DNA of 64,000 bases from CALBZH01 sp964538515. GTDB lineage: Bacteria > Desulfobacterota > Syntrophobacteria > Syntrophobacterales > Syntrophobacteraceae. Positions 35,019 through 43,721 of the stretch are shown piece by piece. The notes under the pieces are model-generated. The model worked only from the letters and a program-made list of their open reading frames with translations, did no database searches and was not told where the DNA came from. The translations under genes and the position numbers were made by a program. Location of the stretch: NCBI GenBank assembly GCA_964538515.1, contig CAZIEW010000020.1, positions 1 through 64,000 on the forward strand, given 5' to 3'. Within the stretch, counting starts at the first letter, position 1, and each line of letters starts with the position of its first letter.

Positions 35019-36097
35019 AACCGAGACTCGCGGTCGGCTTGATGCTTGTTTGTCTGCTGCTGTGTCCACTTCCCGGCTTGGCCTCTGCGACCGAATCCTC
35101 CGACACTCGGGCATTGGAGACGATTGGAAATCGTGCGGTTCGAATCGCTTTCGAACGTTTGAAGGTCACACGGAAAACACCGGGCCTGGCTTGCCTGACC
35201 AACGCCGGCTACGCCCGCTTCAAAGGCGGCTCCACACGGCCGCTCTATGATGTGCTCGCCTGCGCGGCCGGAACAACCTTAGGGAAATCCACTCTTCTGC
35301 CCGTCCACTCGAGCATGGATGCACCCTTGTGGTTTGTATTCGCGCAACGGCGGACCAGCGAGGAGCTCATGGCGACTCTTGTCAACGTCGACGGCACCGA
35401 GTTGCGAGCGACCAATCCTATCAACGTGCGCGTGAACAAGCACCAGAACTTCGAGCCCTACAGACAAGTCTTCGGTGATCGCGCCTTTTCGGTGGTGACG
35501 CTGCTCAACGGCTGGGCCGACGGTACACCGGCTGAGATTCTAAACGCCGCTACCTTCCACGATCACTACTGCGCGGGCGTCGCGAGCGGCCACTTCACGG
35601 TGGAGTACATCCGCAGACACCTTCCCCTGGAGCCCGGACAGAAATACACCTACGCGGGCGCCCCCGCCTATTGCCAGGACGACCTCATCATGAACGCCCT
35701 CAACCTGACACCGGGAAAGAGCAGTTACGTGGCCATGCAATACCCATGGTACCGGGCCTGGACGACGGTCGAGCGAAGCTACGGCAACCTGAGCGGGATC
35801 GTGATCCGATACGACGGAGAGCGCAAGACCGGCACAGCGACCGTTTTGCAGTTCGAGTGGCATGAGGCGGACTTCAAACGCTTCATTGGCGAGCCCGACC
35901 TCCAGATCGACTGGCGACAGATGACGTGGCTCCATGTCTGGTATAACCGTTTCTTCCTGAAGCACCTTGATGAGCCCGAATACTTCGTTTCGCCGGTCAA
36001 ATCCCAAGAGATCAGAAATGAGCAGGACTACAACGCGCTGGTGAGGCTGGGAGCCAACCCCCTCGATGCCATTCTAGGCACCGACCCAAGCTGGTAA
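35015..36097 (+). CDS. Secreted FmdE-like protein
   Basis: A 360-residue protein with a signal peptide (LAVGLMLVCLLLCPLPGLASA) and an FmdE-type core. HDHYC (His182, His184, Cys186) and AYCQDDLIMNALNLTPGKS correspond to the metal-binding HxHxC and CxxD of FmdE/FwdE-like proteins, originally linked to molybdenum/tungsten formylmethanofuran dehydrogenase operons in methanogens. Cytosolic FmdE proteins are about 130-200 residues; this one is longer and exported. The GTG start overlaps the reductase stop. It precedes the TonB receptor, so a role in handling a metal or metallated ligand in the periplasm is inferred. Confidence 0.8.
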   Translation: MKPRLAVGLMLVCLLLCPLPGLASATESSDTRALETIGNRAVRIAFERLKVTRKTPGLACLTNAGYARFKGGSTRPLYDVLACAAGTTLGKSTLLPVHSSMDAPLWFVFAQRRTSEELMATLVNVDGTELRATNPINVRVNKHQNFEPYRQVFGDRAFSVVTLLNGWADGTPAEILNAATFHDHYCAGVASGHFTVEYIRRHLPLEPGQKYTYAGAPAYCQDDLIMNALNLTPGKSSYVAMQYPWYRAWTTVERSYGNLSGIVIRYDGERKTGTATVLQFEWHEADFKRFIGEPDLQIDWRQMTWLHVWYNRFFLKHLDEPEYFVSPVKSQEIRNEQDYNALVRLGANPLDAILGTDPSW

Positions 36098-36103
36098 AGG
36101 GAC

Positions 36104-36210
36104 CTAGTGCTCTGTCAGGTTTGTTCTGCAGAGTACAGCCCCCAAACCCCCTCGAGGAAGGTCGCGGGGGGGTTGTCCTACCCGGCGTAACTTCTTTGAC
36201 GAAGCGCTAG
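36104..36210. mobile_element. MITE copy 2 (IS630-like ends, CTAG target)
   Basis: A 107-base element with CTAG at both ends. The left end CTAGTGCTCTGTCAGGTTTG is an imperfect inverted copy of the right end, which reads CTAGCGCTTCGTCAAAG on the complement. An inner C-run/G-run stem (CCCCC...GGGGGGG) lies between. The left 45 bases align with copy 1 at 9958. It sits seven bases after the FmdE stop and 66 bases before the TonB receptor start. Confidence 0.72.
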
Positions 36211-36275
36211 AGCAAGCATACGTAAACGCATCTCATAGTCGATGGAGGCGCAAGCTCGAACAGGAGGGGAATGGA

Positions 36276-38411
36276 ATGCGCTGTGCAAAGTGGGCGATGG
36301 TGGGTTTGGTGGTCATAGGGCTCTTCACGGAAACAGTTTGGGCCGAGGAGACGGACGCTAAAGACAAAGGCGATTACTGGCTGCGAGAAGTCCTGGTCAC
36401 GGCCCCTCGAGGGGAGGACCAGGTGCCGTCTTACGTTCAGGATGTGGTGACACGGGAGGATCTCGACATTCCCACCGTCTCCGACTCCATCGTGGAATCC
36501 CTGAGAAATGAAGCCGGGATCCAGCTCATGCGAAGCGGCGTTGCCGGCAGTGAATCCGGACAGGTTCGGCTGCGGGGATTCGACGACACGCGATTTCGCG
36601 TCCTCGTGGACGGGAACCCCCTTCAGCGGGACGGCAGCTACGGCACCGGGCCGGTTGAGTGGAGCATCCTTTCGAGCGAGGACGTGGAGCGCATCGAAAT
36701 CACGCGGGGGGCCGGACCTGCCCGATTTGGAAACACCCTGGGCGGCGTGCTCAACATCGTCACCAAGAAGCCCACGGACAAACCCGAAACCATCGTGAGC
36801 TCCGTATACGGAAGTCTCAACACCTGGGATTCCAGCGTGTCTCATCGCTGGAAGCTCGGTCCCCTTGGTTGGGACCTGGCCTACAGCCATTACCAAACCG
36901 ACGGCTTCCTTCGAAACAACTCCTTCGACCGGGACAACTTCGCGGCGAAGCTCTCCTGCGAGCTTCTGGCGGGATTCGAAGTGGGGGCCGGCATCCACTA
37001 TGCGGACAGCAAGACCGCCATGGCCGTCTATAACCTCCCCGACAGTCCGTTCTACGATTCGACCGCACCTCGGGCGTCCGACCGCGCCCTGGGTGGTCCC
37101 GGCATCGGATCGTTCCTGAATAATGGAGCCTATGGATGGGGCGACGGAAGCAAAGCCGAAGACGAAAGCCTCTTCGCCAACGCTTATGTGTCAAGACAAT
37201 TCGAAGGCGGCCAGGCGCGATTGAGCTACCTGTTCTGGAACACCAACCGGCACGAGATCTATACAAAGGGAGGTGACAGGAGCGAAGTAATCTACGACCG
37301 CACCACCCGGGCCGAGGACGGGAACTGGCAGGTTCTAGGCGACGTCGAATACACCTTGGGCGCTCACCTGCTGGATGCGGGAGGCACCTACCGCGAATAC
37401 GGATGGGGAGATCAGAGCGTGTCTTTTATCGACACCACCGCATTCAAGCGCTCCATCGCTTTCCGACCCTTCATCACGCAGGGGTTCAAAGGGCAACCCA
37501 AGTGCCTGAGCTATGCGGCCCTTTACCTCCAGGACACCTGGCATGTCCATCCGAGTGTGGACCTGGAATTCGGTCTTAGGGGAGAGATCTTCAGGGCCCG
37601 CAGGATCGATCCAGACGCCTTCGGATTCTCAACGCAAACCGAGGCCACCAGCCTCGAAGAGGAGAACATTGATCCGCGGGTGGCCGTAACCTGGCGTCCA
37701 TGGAAAGGCGGGGCGCTCCAGGGGCGGTTCGGCGTGGTCCACCGGTATCCCACCTCGCCCGAATACTTCTGGTGGTACTTGAACAAGGGGGACCAGCTTT
37801 TCAATACGGATCTAAAGGTTGAAGAGGCGCTTCAGGGCGAGCTGAGCTACGAGCAAGCGGTAGGCGATGTTCTCACCGCGTTCGTGCGCGGCTATTATTA
37901 TGTCGTGGACGACTACATTACCTCCACGACGGTGTCTGGAAGAGGCCAGGTAGTTTACAACATTGGAGAAGTAACAATACAGGGACTGGAGCTTGGCATC
38001 CGGGCCAACCTGCCCTACGGTCTTACGCCGTGGGCCAATCTCACGCTCCAGCGAGGCGAAAAGCAAAAGGATCCTTACGACGTCGACAACATTCTGAGCA
38101 GTCAATTGCCCGACCTGCCCGAGCAGATGTTGAACTTCGGCATCGACTACCACTACCAGGACTCGCTCAAGGCTCGGTTGGCCCTGAACTACGTGGCCTC
38201 CCGCCAGCACATCAAGGACAGGGAAATCAAGGAGCTCGATCCCTACACCTACGTGAGCTTCTCGGCTTCATACCGATTTTTCACGAGCTCTTGGAGTCAA
38301 TGGGAGGCGCTGTTCTCCGCCGAAAACATCCTCGATCAGGACTACGAACAAAAAGACGGCTATCCCATGCCGGGAGCAACCTTGATCGGGGGACTCCGAC
38401 TCAAGTTTTAG
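36276..38411 (+). CDS. TonB-dependent outer-membrane receptor
   Basis: A 711-residue receptor that imports a bulky ligand using TonB energy. Signal peptide (AMVGLVVIGLFTETVWA), a TonB-box-like REVLVTAP, plug domain (about 40-170, with VRLRGFDDTRFRVLVDGNP and VERIEITRGAGPARFGN), then the beta-barrel with alternating aromatic strands, ending in the required C-terminal Phe (GLRLKF). The ligand is not readable; neighbouring reductases and an FmdE-like protein suggest a metal, metallophore or corrinoid/haem-type ligand. AGGAGG is nine bases upstream. No inner-membrane permease or binding protein is next to it. Confidence 0.93.
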   Translation: MRCAKWAMVGLVVIGLFTETVWAEETDAKDKGDYWLREVLVTAPRGEDQVPSYVQDVVTREDLDIPTVSDSIVESLRNEAGIQLMRSGVAGSESGQVRLRGFDDTRFRVLVDGNPLQRDGSYGTGPVEWSILSSEDVERIEITRGAGPARFGNTLGGVLNIVTKKPTDKPETIVSSVYGSLNTWDSSVSHRWKLGPLGWDLAYSHYQTDGFLRNNSFDRDNFAAKLSCELLAGFEVGAGIHYADSKTAMAVYNLPDSPFYDSTAPRASDRALGGPGIGSFLNNGAYGWGDGSKAEDESLFANAYVSRQFEGGQARLSYLFWNTNRHEIYTKGGDRSEVIYDRTTRAEDGNWQVLGDVEYTLGAHLLDAGGTYREYGWGDQSVSFIDTTAFKRSIAFRPFITQGFKGQPKCLSYAALYLQDTWHVHPSVDLEFGLRGEIFRARRIDPDAFGFSTQTEATSLEEENIDPRVAVTWRPWKGGALQGRFGVVHRYPTSPEYFWWYLNKGDQLFNTDLKVEEALQGELSYEQAVGDVLTAFVRGYYYVVDDYITSTTVSGRGQVVYNIGEVTIQGLELGIRANLPYGLTPWANLTLQRGEKQKDPYDVDNILSSQLPDLPEQMLNFGIDYHYQDSLKARLALNYVASRQHIKDREIKELDPYTYVSFSASYRFFTSSWSQWEALFSAENILDQDYEQKDGYPMPGATLIGGLRLKF

Positions 38412-38498
38412 CCCTTCATTCGCCTCTGGATATCCGATGGAGTGGCAAGCCCCAGGGCCGTTTCAGGCTTTGGGGCACCCGGTCGGCGTCATGGACCC

Positions 38499-39041
38499 TC
38501 AAGCCTCGATCTCGTCCCGTTTGGCGATGCTCCCCCCAAGGGACCGGAAATGAGGGAGGAGGAGGCTAATGGGAAGCTCGGTCAGCGTGTCGTCGAGTAT
38601 GTAGCGGTCGTTCATCTCGGAGCATACCACCTGGCCGATGATGAGAACGTATCGCTCATCGGGGATTTCCCGGTCGAGCTTCGCCTCGATCCAACCCACG
38701 GCGGCCTTGATCCGCGGCGGTTTGACCCGTTTCGAAGGCAGCGTCTCGAGTCCCGCCTCTTCCAGCTCATTCACCTCCGGAGGGTAGTCCCTGGCGCACT
38801 TCATGGCCTCTCGGAAGGCCGGCTTTCCCATGACGTTCACCACAAATTCGCCGGTCGTCCGGATGTTTCGCAGCGTGTCTCGGGGCAGGGCGGACGCGAT
38901 GGCGATGAGCGGAAGGGGTCTCAGGATGGGCATGACGCAGCTGTAAGGCGCGGCATTGGGGATGCCCTCCCCGTCAACAGTCGTGATCACGGTGACCGGA
39001 AGCGGCAGAAACCGTTTGAACATCTCCGGGGCAAGCTCCAT
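38499..39041 (-). CDS. Flavoredoxin-like flavin reductase (copy 2)
   Basis: A 180-residue FMN-binding flavin reductase, a paralogue of the protein at 34377: VTVITTVDGEGIPNAAPYS, RDTLRNIRTTGEFVVN and YPPEVNELEEAG correspond segment by segment. ATG 39041 is chosen because GAGGAGGAG sits six bases upstream; the upstream reading to 39119 adds an unrelated tail. It converges on the TonB receptor gene and lies 84 bases downstream of the ATPase gene on the same strand, so those two probably share the transcript that starts near 40250. Confidence 0.87.
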   Translation of the reverse strand: MELAPEMFKRFLPLPVTVITTVDGEGIPNAAPYSCVMPILRPLPLIAIASALPRDTLRNIRTTGEFVVNVMGKPAFREAMKCARDYPPEVNELEEAGLETLPSKRVKPPRIKAAVGWIEAKLDREIPDERYVLIIGQVVCSEMNDRYILDDTLTELPISLLLPHFRSLGGSIAKRDEIEA

Positions 39042-39125
39042 GTTCTCCTCCTCAGCAAATGGGATAACCCGTTCAGCCGAAATACCCTTGACGACAGCCG
39101 AGCGGCGGCCAGTCGGCATCCTTGC

Positions 39126-39965
39126 TCACTTCCCCTCGAGCGCCTCCCAGGTGTCCCCGTACTTCGTGTCCCCGTACTTCGACCCCCTCACATCCGGGCG
39201 ATCGAGGAAGAAATCGATGGACAGCTTTCCCGTGATCGGGTGATAGCCCACCACCGCCCCGACCTCGAACACCTCCTTCAGAAGCGCGGACGTCAACACG
39301 TCCTCGGGACGACCATGGACCCGCACGCGCCCTCTGTAAAGCACAAAAAGGTGGTCACAGTAGGCTGCGGCGAAGTTCAGATCGTGCAGGACGGCAACCG
39401 TCGTTATCCCAAGCTTCTTAACGCTATCCAGAATCTCGAGGGTGTAGCGAATATCCAGGTGATTGGTGGGCTCATCGAGGACAAGGAAGGGCGCTTTTTG
39501 GGCCAGGGCCCGGGCCACGAGCGTTCGCTGTTTCTCGCCGCCGGACAGGGTCGTAAAAGGTCTCGTCTGCAGTTCGAGCATCCCGACCTTGTGCAGTGCC
39601 TGGTGAGCCACGGCCAGGTCTTCGAAGGTGAATCCTTCCATGGCTTGTCTGTGCGGGTGACGACCCATGAGCACCATTTCGAGCACGGTGAAGTCAAACT
39701 CCGTGCTGGTCTCCTGGAGCACAACCGCCATTTTCGAAGCCGCTTCCTGGGGCTTCATGTCCCAGACGCTTTGTCCATCCAGCAGAACCGATCCGGCATT
39801 GGGGCGCAGAGCCCGGTAAATGCAGCGCAGAAGACTCGATTTCCCGCTGCCGTTGGGGCCGATGATCCCGACGAAGTCGCCGGGACGCGCGTGCAGCTCA
39901 ATGGAATCGAGAATTTTATGGACCTTGTCGGGAGACCAATTGACGCCCACTACATCCAATTTCAT
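39126..39965 (-). CDS. FecE/BtuD-like ABC transporter ATPase
   Basis: A 279-residue ATPase of the iron-siderophore/cobalamin/haem importer type. Walker A GPNGSGKSS, Q-loop VVLQETST, signature LSGGEKQR, Walker B LVLDEPTNHLD and H-loop HDLN are all present. The permease and substrate-binding protein that normally accompany it are not nearby, so it is an orphan in this window. ATG 39965 has GGAG seven bases upstream; a TTG two codons earlier is possible. The C-terminus carries a duplicated KYGDT, encoded by two copies of a 15-base unit (39151-39180). A leader with its own promoter and terminator lies upstream. Confidence 0.92.
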   Translation of the reverse strand: MKLDVVGVNWSPDKVHKILDSIELHARPGDFVGIIGPNGSGKSSLLRCIYRALRPNAGSVLLDGQSVWDMKPQEAASKMAVVLQETSTEFDFTVLEMVLMGRHPHRQAMEGFTFEDLAVAHQALHKVGMLELQTRPFTTLSGGEKQRTLVARALAQKAPFLVLDEPTNHLDIRYTLEILDSVKKLGITTVAVLHDLNFAAAYCDHLFVLYRGRVRVHGRPEDVLTSALLKEVFEVGAVVGYHPITGKLSIDFFLDRPDVRGSKYGDTKYGDTWEALEGK

Positions 39966-40023
39966 GGTCAAGCTCCACGGGTGCGGCTTTCTTTACGATA
40001 CAATGGCCACAGAAGCACGGCAC

Positions 40024-40075
40024 AAAAAAAGCCGAGAAAGCCAGGGCAATTTCGATTGCCATCAGCCTTCTCGGC
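40024..40075 (-). terminator. Intrinsic terminator inside the ATPase leader
   Basis: On the minus strand GCCGAGAA pairs with TTCTCGGC, with an inner GGCAAT/ATTGCC stem closed by CGAA, then seven T (complement of the A-run at 40024-40030). It lies 58 bases before the ATPase start and after a candidate promoter, and no complete minus-strand gene ends here. It therefore looks like an attenuator. Confidence 0.7.
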
Positions 40076-40255
40076 TCAAATCAAATTCGGACCACTACCA
40101 ACAAAACGCGATGGAACTCGGGTGGGTCGCCGTTCCCGCTGACGGGGACCAGTGAGATCTATCTGCCCGTAAAACCCGCGCTGCCTTTCCTTCGGAAACG
40201 GCTCCATTGCGGCTGCTTGCCGCCGGTTCAAACCACGTGAAAAATAGTATTTGAG

Positions 40256-40285
40256 TTAATACCGGTGTCGCACCCGTGCTGTCAA
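40256..40285 (-). promoter_or_regulatory. Candidate promoter for the ATPase leader
   Basis: Complement of 40280-40285 is TTGACA and of 40256-40261 is TATTAA, with an 18-base spacer. The transcript would have a leader of about 285 bases, with GCGGC/GCCGC and TTTCC/GGAAA hairpins before the terminator. The rest of the 39966-40506 interval shows no protein gene. Confidence 0.5.
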
Positions 40286-40506
40286 TGCAAATTGTTTGAG
40301 AGCGGTTGCAGACTGGCCCAATGGCCACCCAGAAACCCTTGCGCCATCCCTGCCTCACTGGGTGCGATGAGCCGTGGGCAATGAGAAGGTGGATCAACTT
40401 TCCCAAATCCTCCTTGACAAACGACGCCCTTCGAGGGGTAAAGTCCGACCCATGCAGTACAGCAATCCCAGATGATGCGGTGCTCAAGAAACAGAAAGGA
40501 GAAACA

Positions 40507-41223
40507 TTGGCTCGAGTCGCGATCAACGTGGATCATGTAGCCACAGTGCGTCAGGCCCGCCTGTCGAGCGAGCCGGACCCGGTGACCGCCGCGGCCATGG
40601 CGGAGCTTGCCGGCGCTCAGGGAATCGTTGTCCATCTGCGTGAGGACCGGCGGCACATCCAGGACCGGGACGTCGAGATCCTTCGCAAGACCGTGAAGAC
40701 CAAGCTGAATCTCGAGATGGCTGCAACCCCCGAGATGATCCACACGGCCTTGGCTATTCGGCCGGACCTGGTTACCTTCGTGCCCGAGAAGCGCCAGGAG
40801 CTGACCACGGAAGGCGGACTGGACGTCGTCCTGTACGAGGAATCCCTTAAGGAAGCCATCAAGACGTTTCACGAGGCTGCAATCGGGGTGAGTCTCTTCA
40901 TCAACGCCGACCCCAAGCACATCAAGACGGCCCACCGTCTCGAAGCCGATTACATCGAGATTCATACGGGGACGTTCTCGGAGGCCGACACTTTCGCCCG
41001 GCGCCAGGAGGAATACGAACGGATCGTCGACGCCGCGAAGCTCGCCCGCAAACTGGGCCTGGGAGTCCACGCGGGACACGGCATCGATTATGTGAACGTC
41101 CACTGGCTTCGCCGAATCGCGGAAATCGAGGAGTTTAGCATTGGGCATTCGGTGATCGCCAGAGCGGTGCTGGTGGGCATCGAGCGTGCGGTCCGCGAAA
41201 TGATCGCCCTTGTGAACGGCTGA
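40507..41223 (+). CDS. pdxJ: Pyridoxine 5'-phosphate synthase
   Basis: Condenses 1-deoxy-xylulose 5-phosphate with 3-amino-2-oxopropyl phosphate in the last de novo step of vitamin B6 synthesis. 238 residues, the normal size. Signature segments: MARVAINVDHVATVRQAR, GIVVHLREDRRHIQDRD, NLEMAATPEM, GVSLFINAD, EIHTGTF and LGVHAGHGIDYVNV. TTG 40507 with AAAGGAG six bases upstream matches the conserved N-terminus; the longer reading from 40306 is rejected. It starts a tight unit with acpS (two bases) and nnr. Confidence 0.97.
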   Translation: MARVAINVDHVATVRQARLSSEPDPVTAAAMAELAGAQGIVVHLREDRRHIQDRDVEILRKTVKTKLNLEMAATPEMIHTALAIRPDLVTFVPEKRQELTTEGGLDVVLYEESLKEAIKTFHEAAIGVSLFINADPKHIKTAHRLEADYIEIHTGTFSEADTFARRQEEYERIVDAAKLARKLGLGVHAGHGIDYVNVHWLRRIAEIEEFSIGHSVIARAVLVGIERAVREMIALVNG

Positions 41224-41225
41224 CC

Positions 41226-41606
41226 GTGAGCATCTACGGCGTAGGGATCGACCTGGTCAGGGCGGATCGGATCCGCGAATCCATCGAGCGATGGGGCCTT
41301 CGCTTCGAGGAGCGCGTGTTCTCGCCCGGTGAGATCGCGGCCTGCGCGAAGCGTAGGAATCGCGCAGGGTGCCTCGCCATGCGGTTTGCGGCCAAGGAAG
41401 CCTTTGTCAAGGCGTTGGGGACCGGCATGAGGCCTCCCCTGCGCTGGCGAGACATCGAGGTGCGGAGCAACTCCCTCGGGAGGCCCGAGATCCATCTGTC
41501 CGAGGCCGCATTGGAGCACTGCCGCTCCCGGGGAATCCAGAGCTGGCACCTCAGTCTCACGGACGACGGTGACTACGGTGCCGCAGTGGTGGTTTTAGAG
41601 AAATGA
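41226..41606 (+). CDS. acpS: Holo-[acyl-carrier-protein] synthase
   Basis: Transfers 4'-phosphopantetheine from CoA to acyl carrier protein. 126 residues, typical trimeric AcpS length. MSIYGVGIDLVRADRI contains the metal-binding Asp, and RFAAKEAFVKALGTG contains the catalytic Glu. GTG start two bases after the pdxJ stop; its stop overlaps the nnr start (ATGA), indicating translational coupling. Confidence 0.97.
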   Translation: MSIYGVGIDLVRADRIRESIERWGLRFEERVFSPGEIAACAKRRNRAGCLAMRFAAKEAFVKALGTGMRPPLRWRDIEVRSNSLGRPEIHLSEAALEHCRSRGIQSWHLSLTDDGDYGAAVVVLEK

Positions 41607-43168
41607 GGACGATGATGCGACTCGTAACGGCATCCGAAATGGCGTCTTTGGACCGAAGAACAATCGAGGAGATCGGTATCCCGGGCATGGTTTTGATGGA
41701 GAACGCCGCACGCGGGGCCGCAGGCTTTTTTCTCGAATTCCTGCCGGACATCCTGACGCGGCGCATCACAGTCGTCGCCGGAAGCGGCAACAACGCGGGC
41801 GACGGGTTCGTGCTCGCTCGACTCTTTCACGGCATGGGGGCCCCGACGGGTGTCGTCTGTCTGCGCGACCCCGAACGGCTGCAAGGGGACGCCCTCACCA
41901 ATTTCCAAGTCATGGAGCGAATCGGGGTTCCCGTTCAGGTTTGGAGCGAAGCCGACGAGTTTGACGCTCAGTGGCGAGCCGTCGCGGAAAGCGAGGTCGT
42001 CATCGACGCCATTTTGGGCACGGGCCTCAAAAGCGAGGTGCAGGGCCTTTACCGGCAAGTCATCGACCGCTTGAATGAACTTGACGTTCCCATTCTGGCC
42101 GTCGACGTCCCTTCCGGACTGGACGCGAGCACGGGAAAGATCCTCGGGAATGCCGTCCGGGCGAGCGCAACGGCCACCTTTGGCTGCTTGAAAATCGGGC
42201 AGGTGATCGACCCGGGGCGCGAGCGGGTCGGAAAGCTCCGCCTGGTGGACATCGGCATTCCCCCGCAGGTGGTCGAGGAAAGCGGGGTCCAGCGCTGGTG
42301 GCTGGATGGGTCTCTCCTATCCGGCTGGCTCCATCCCCGCCCGGAAGACGCCCACAAAGGGACATGCGGGCACGTGGCCGTGCTTTCAGGATCCAGGGGA
42401 AAAACAGGAGCCGCAACGCTCATCTGCCAGGGGGCCGCGCGGGTGGGAGCCGGCCTGGTGACCCTATTCATTCCTGAAAGCCTCAACCCCATCCTCGAAG
42501 TGAAGCTGACCGAGGCGATGACGTGGCCCATCCCGGAGACCGAGGAGCAAAGTCCCAGCATTGCGGCTCTGGACCCGATCCTGGAGCTTCTCGCGGGGAA
42601 GCAGGCCTTTGCAATGGGGCCAGGCATTTCAACCCACGCCAGCACGGGGCGCCTCGTGAGGGGCCTCGTCGCCCAATGCCCCTGCCCCATGGTCCTCGAC
42701 GCCGACGCGCTCACGCTCGCGAGCGAAGACGTTTCGGTCCTCGGCAGTACCGGACAACCGATCATCATCACGCCCCATCCGGGCGAAATGGCCCGACTCC
42801 TGGGCTCAACGACCAGGACCGTCCAGGAGGATCGACTGGGAATCGCCTCCCGGTTCAGCCAGGAGCACGGGATCACCGTGGTGCTCAAGGGCAGTCGAAC
42901 GATCATCGCGGCGCCGGACGGACGGATCGCGGTCAACAGCTCGGGCAATCCCGCCATGGCAAGCGGCGGCATGGGCGACACCTTGACCGGCATGATCGCG
43001 GGGCTCCTCGGCCAGGGGTACGACCCGTTTCGGGCGGCGTGCCTGGGTGTTTACATTCATGGTGCCGCGGCCGACCGCAGGATAGCCCACATTTCCAGCC
43101 GGGGGCTCCTTGCATCGGATTTACTGGAGGAGATTCCGCGCATCATCGGGGAGATCGAGCGCGCATAA
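41603..43168 (+). CDS. nnr: Bifunctional NAD(P)H-hydrate repair enzyme
   Basis: Repairs hydrated NADH/NADPH: the N-terminal domain (about 1-220) epimerises R- and S-NAD(P)HX, with VVAGSGNNAGDGFVLAR, VIDAILGTGL and VPSGLDASTG. The C-terminal domain (about 230-521) dehydrates S-NAD(P)HX at the expense of ADP, with ITPHPGEMARLLG and NPAMASGGMGDTLTGMIAGL. 521 residues, full length for the fused form. It overlaps acpS by four bases and is six bases before the next gene. Confidence 0.95.
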   Translation: MRTMMRLVTASEMASLDRRTIEEIGIPGMVLMENAARGAAGFFLEFLPDILTRRITVVAGSGNNAGDGFVLARLFHGMGAPTGVVCLRDPERLQGDALTNFQVMERIGVPVQVWSEADEFDAQWRAVAESEVVIDAILGTGLKSEVQGLYRQVIDRLNELDVPILAVDVPSGLDASTGKILGNAVRASATATFGCLKIGQVIDPGRERVGKLRLVDIGIPPQVVEESGVQRWWLDGSLLSGWLHPRPEDAHKGTCGHVAVLSGSRGKTGAATLICQGAARVGAGLVTLFIPESLNPILEVKLTEAMTWPIPETEEQSPSIAALDPILELLAGKQAFAMGPGISTHASTGRLVRGLVAQCPCPMVLDADALTLASEDVSVLGSTGQPIIITPHPGEMARLLGSTTRTVQEDRLGIASRFSQEHGITVVLKGSRTIIAAPDGRIAVNSSGNPAMASGGMGDTLTGMIAGLLGQGYDPFRAACLGVYIHGAAADRRIAHISSRGLLASDLLEEIPRIIGEIERA

Positions 43169-43174
43169 GGCCGG

Positions 43175-43696
43175 GTGACTGCCATGACGTCTCTTGTCAT
43201 CGAATCGCAATCCGAGGAGCAAACCACGGCCATGGGGGAGGTCTTCGGACGGTTTCTCGAGCCGGGTGACGTGGTGGCCCTTTGGGGGGATCTCGGGGCA
43301 GGGAAAACGTTTCTCACCGGAGCCCTTGCCAGGGGTCTCGGCATCCCCCGCTCTGTTCCCGTGACGAGCCCAACCTTCACGCTCGTTAACGAGTACGACG
43401 GACGCCTGCACCTCTACCACCTCGATCTCTACCGGCTGGGAGATCCGAGCGAGATGGAGACCCTTCCCTGGCGAGACGTGCTGTACGGCCAAGGGGTCGC
43501 CGTCATCGAGTGGCCGGACCGCCTTGGCGAATTGATCCCGGACGATCGTTGGGACGTCGAGATCGAGATTCTGGGCGACGACGAGCGGCGCTTGACGGTC
43601 CGCCCCCATGGAGACCGGAACGTCACACGCCTCGCCGCCCTGCGTGGGATCCTCGGCGCGGCCTTTAAAACATGCGGTCCCCGACGCTCGACTTGA
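43175..43696 (+). CDS. tsaE: tRNA threonylcarbamoyladenosine biosynthesis ATPase TsaE
   Basis: A P-loop ATPase that works with TsaB and TsaD to install the t6A37 modification of ANN-decoding tRNAs. Walker A is GDLGAGKTF; SPTFTLVNEYDGRLHLYHLDLYRL and VAVIEWPDRL are the family signatures. 173 residues, slightly long because of a C-terminal tail. GTG 43175 is given; ATG 43184 three codons later is equally possible. Last gene of the pdxJ unit; converges on the DUF4389 gene. Confidence 0.94.
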   Translation: MTAMTSLVIESQSEEQTTAMGEVFGRFLEPGDVVALWGDLGAGKTFLTGALARGLGIPRSVPVTSPTFTLVNEYDGRLHLYHLDLYRLGDPSEMETLPWRDVLYGQGVAVIEWPDRLGELIPDDRWDVEIEILGDDERRLTVRPHGDRNVTRLAALRGILGAAFKTCGPRRST

Positions 43697-43721
43697 GGCA
43701 AGGACACACCGCGAGGGGGGC

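Noticed and set aside
40020..40300. Cobalamin or Moco riboswitch upstream of the ABC ATPase
   Set aside because: No B12 box or Moco core could be found by eye; only the promoter and terminator are supported.
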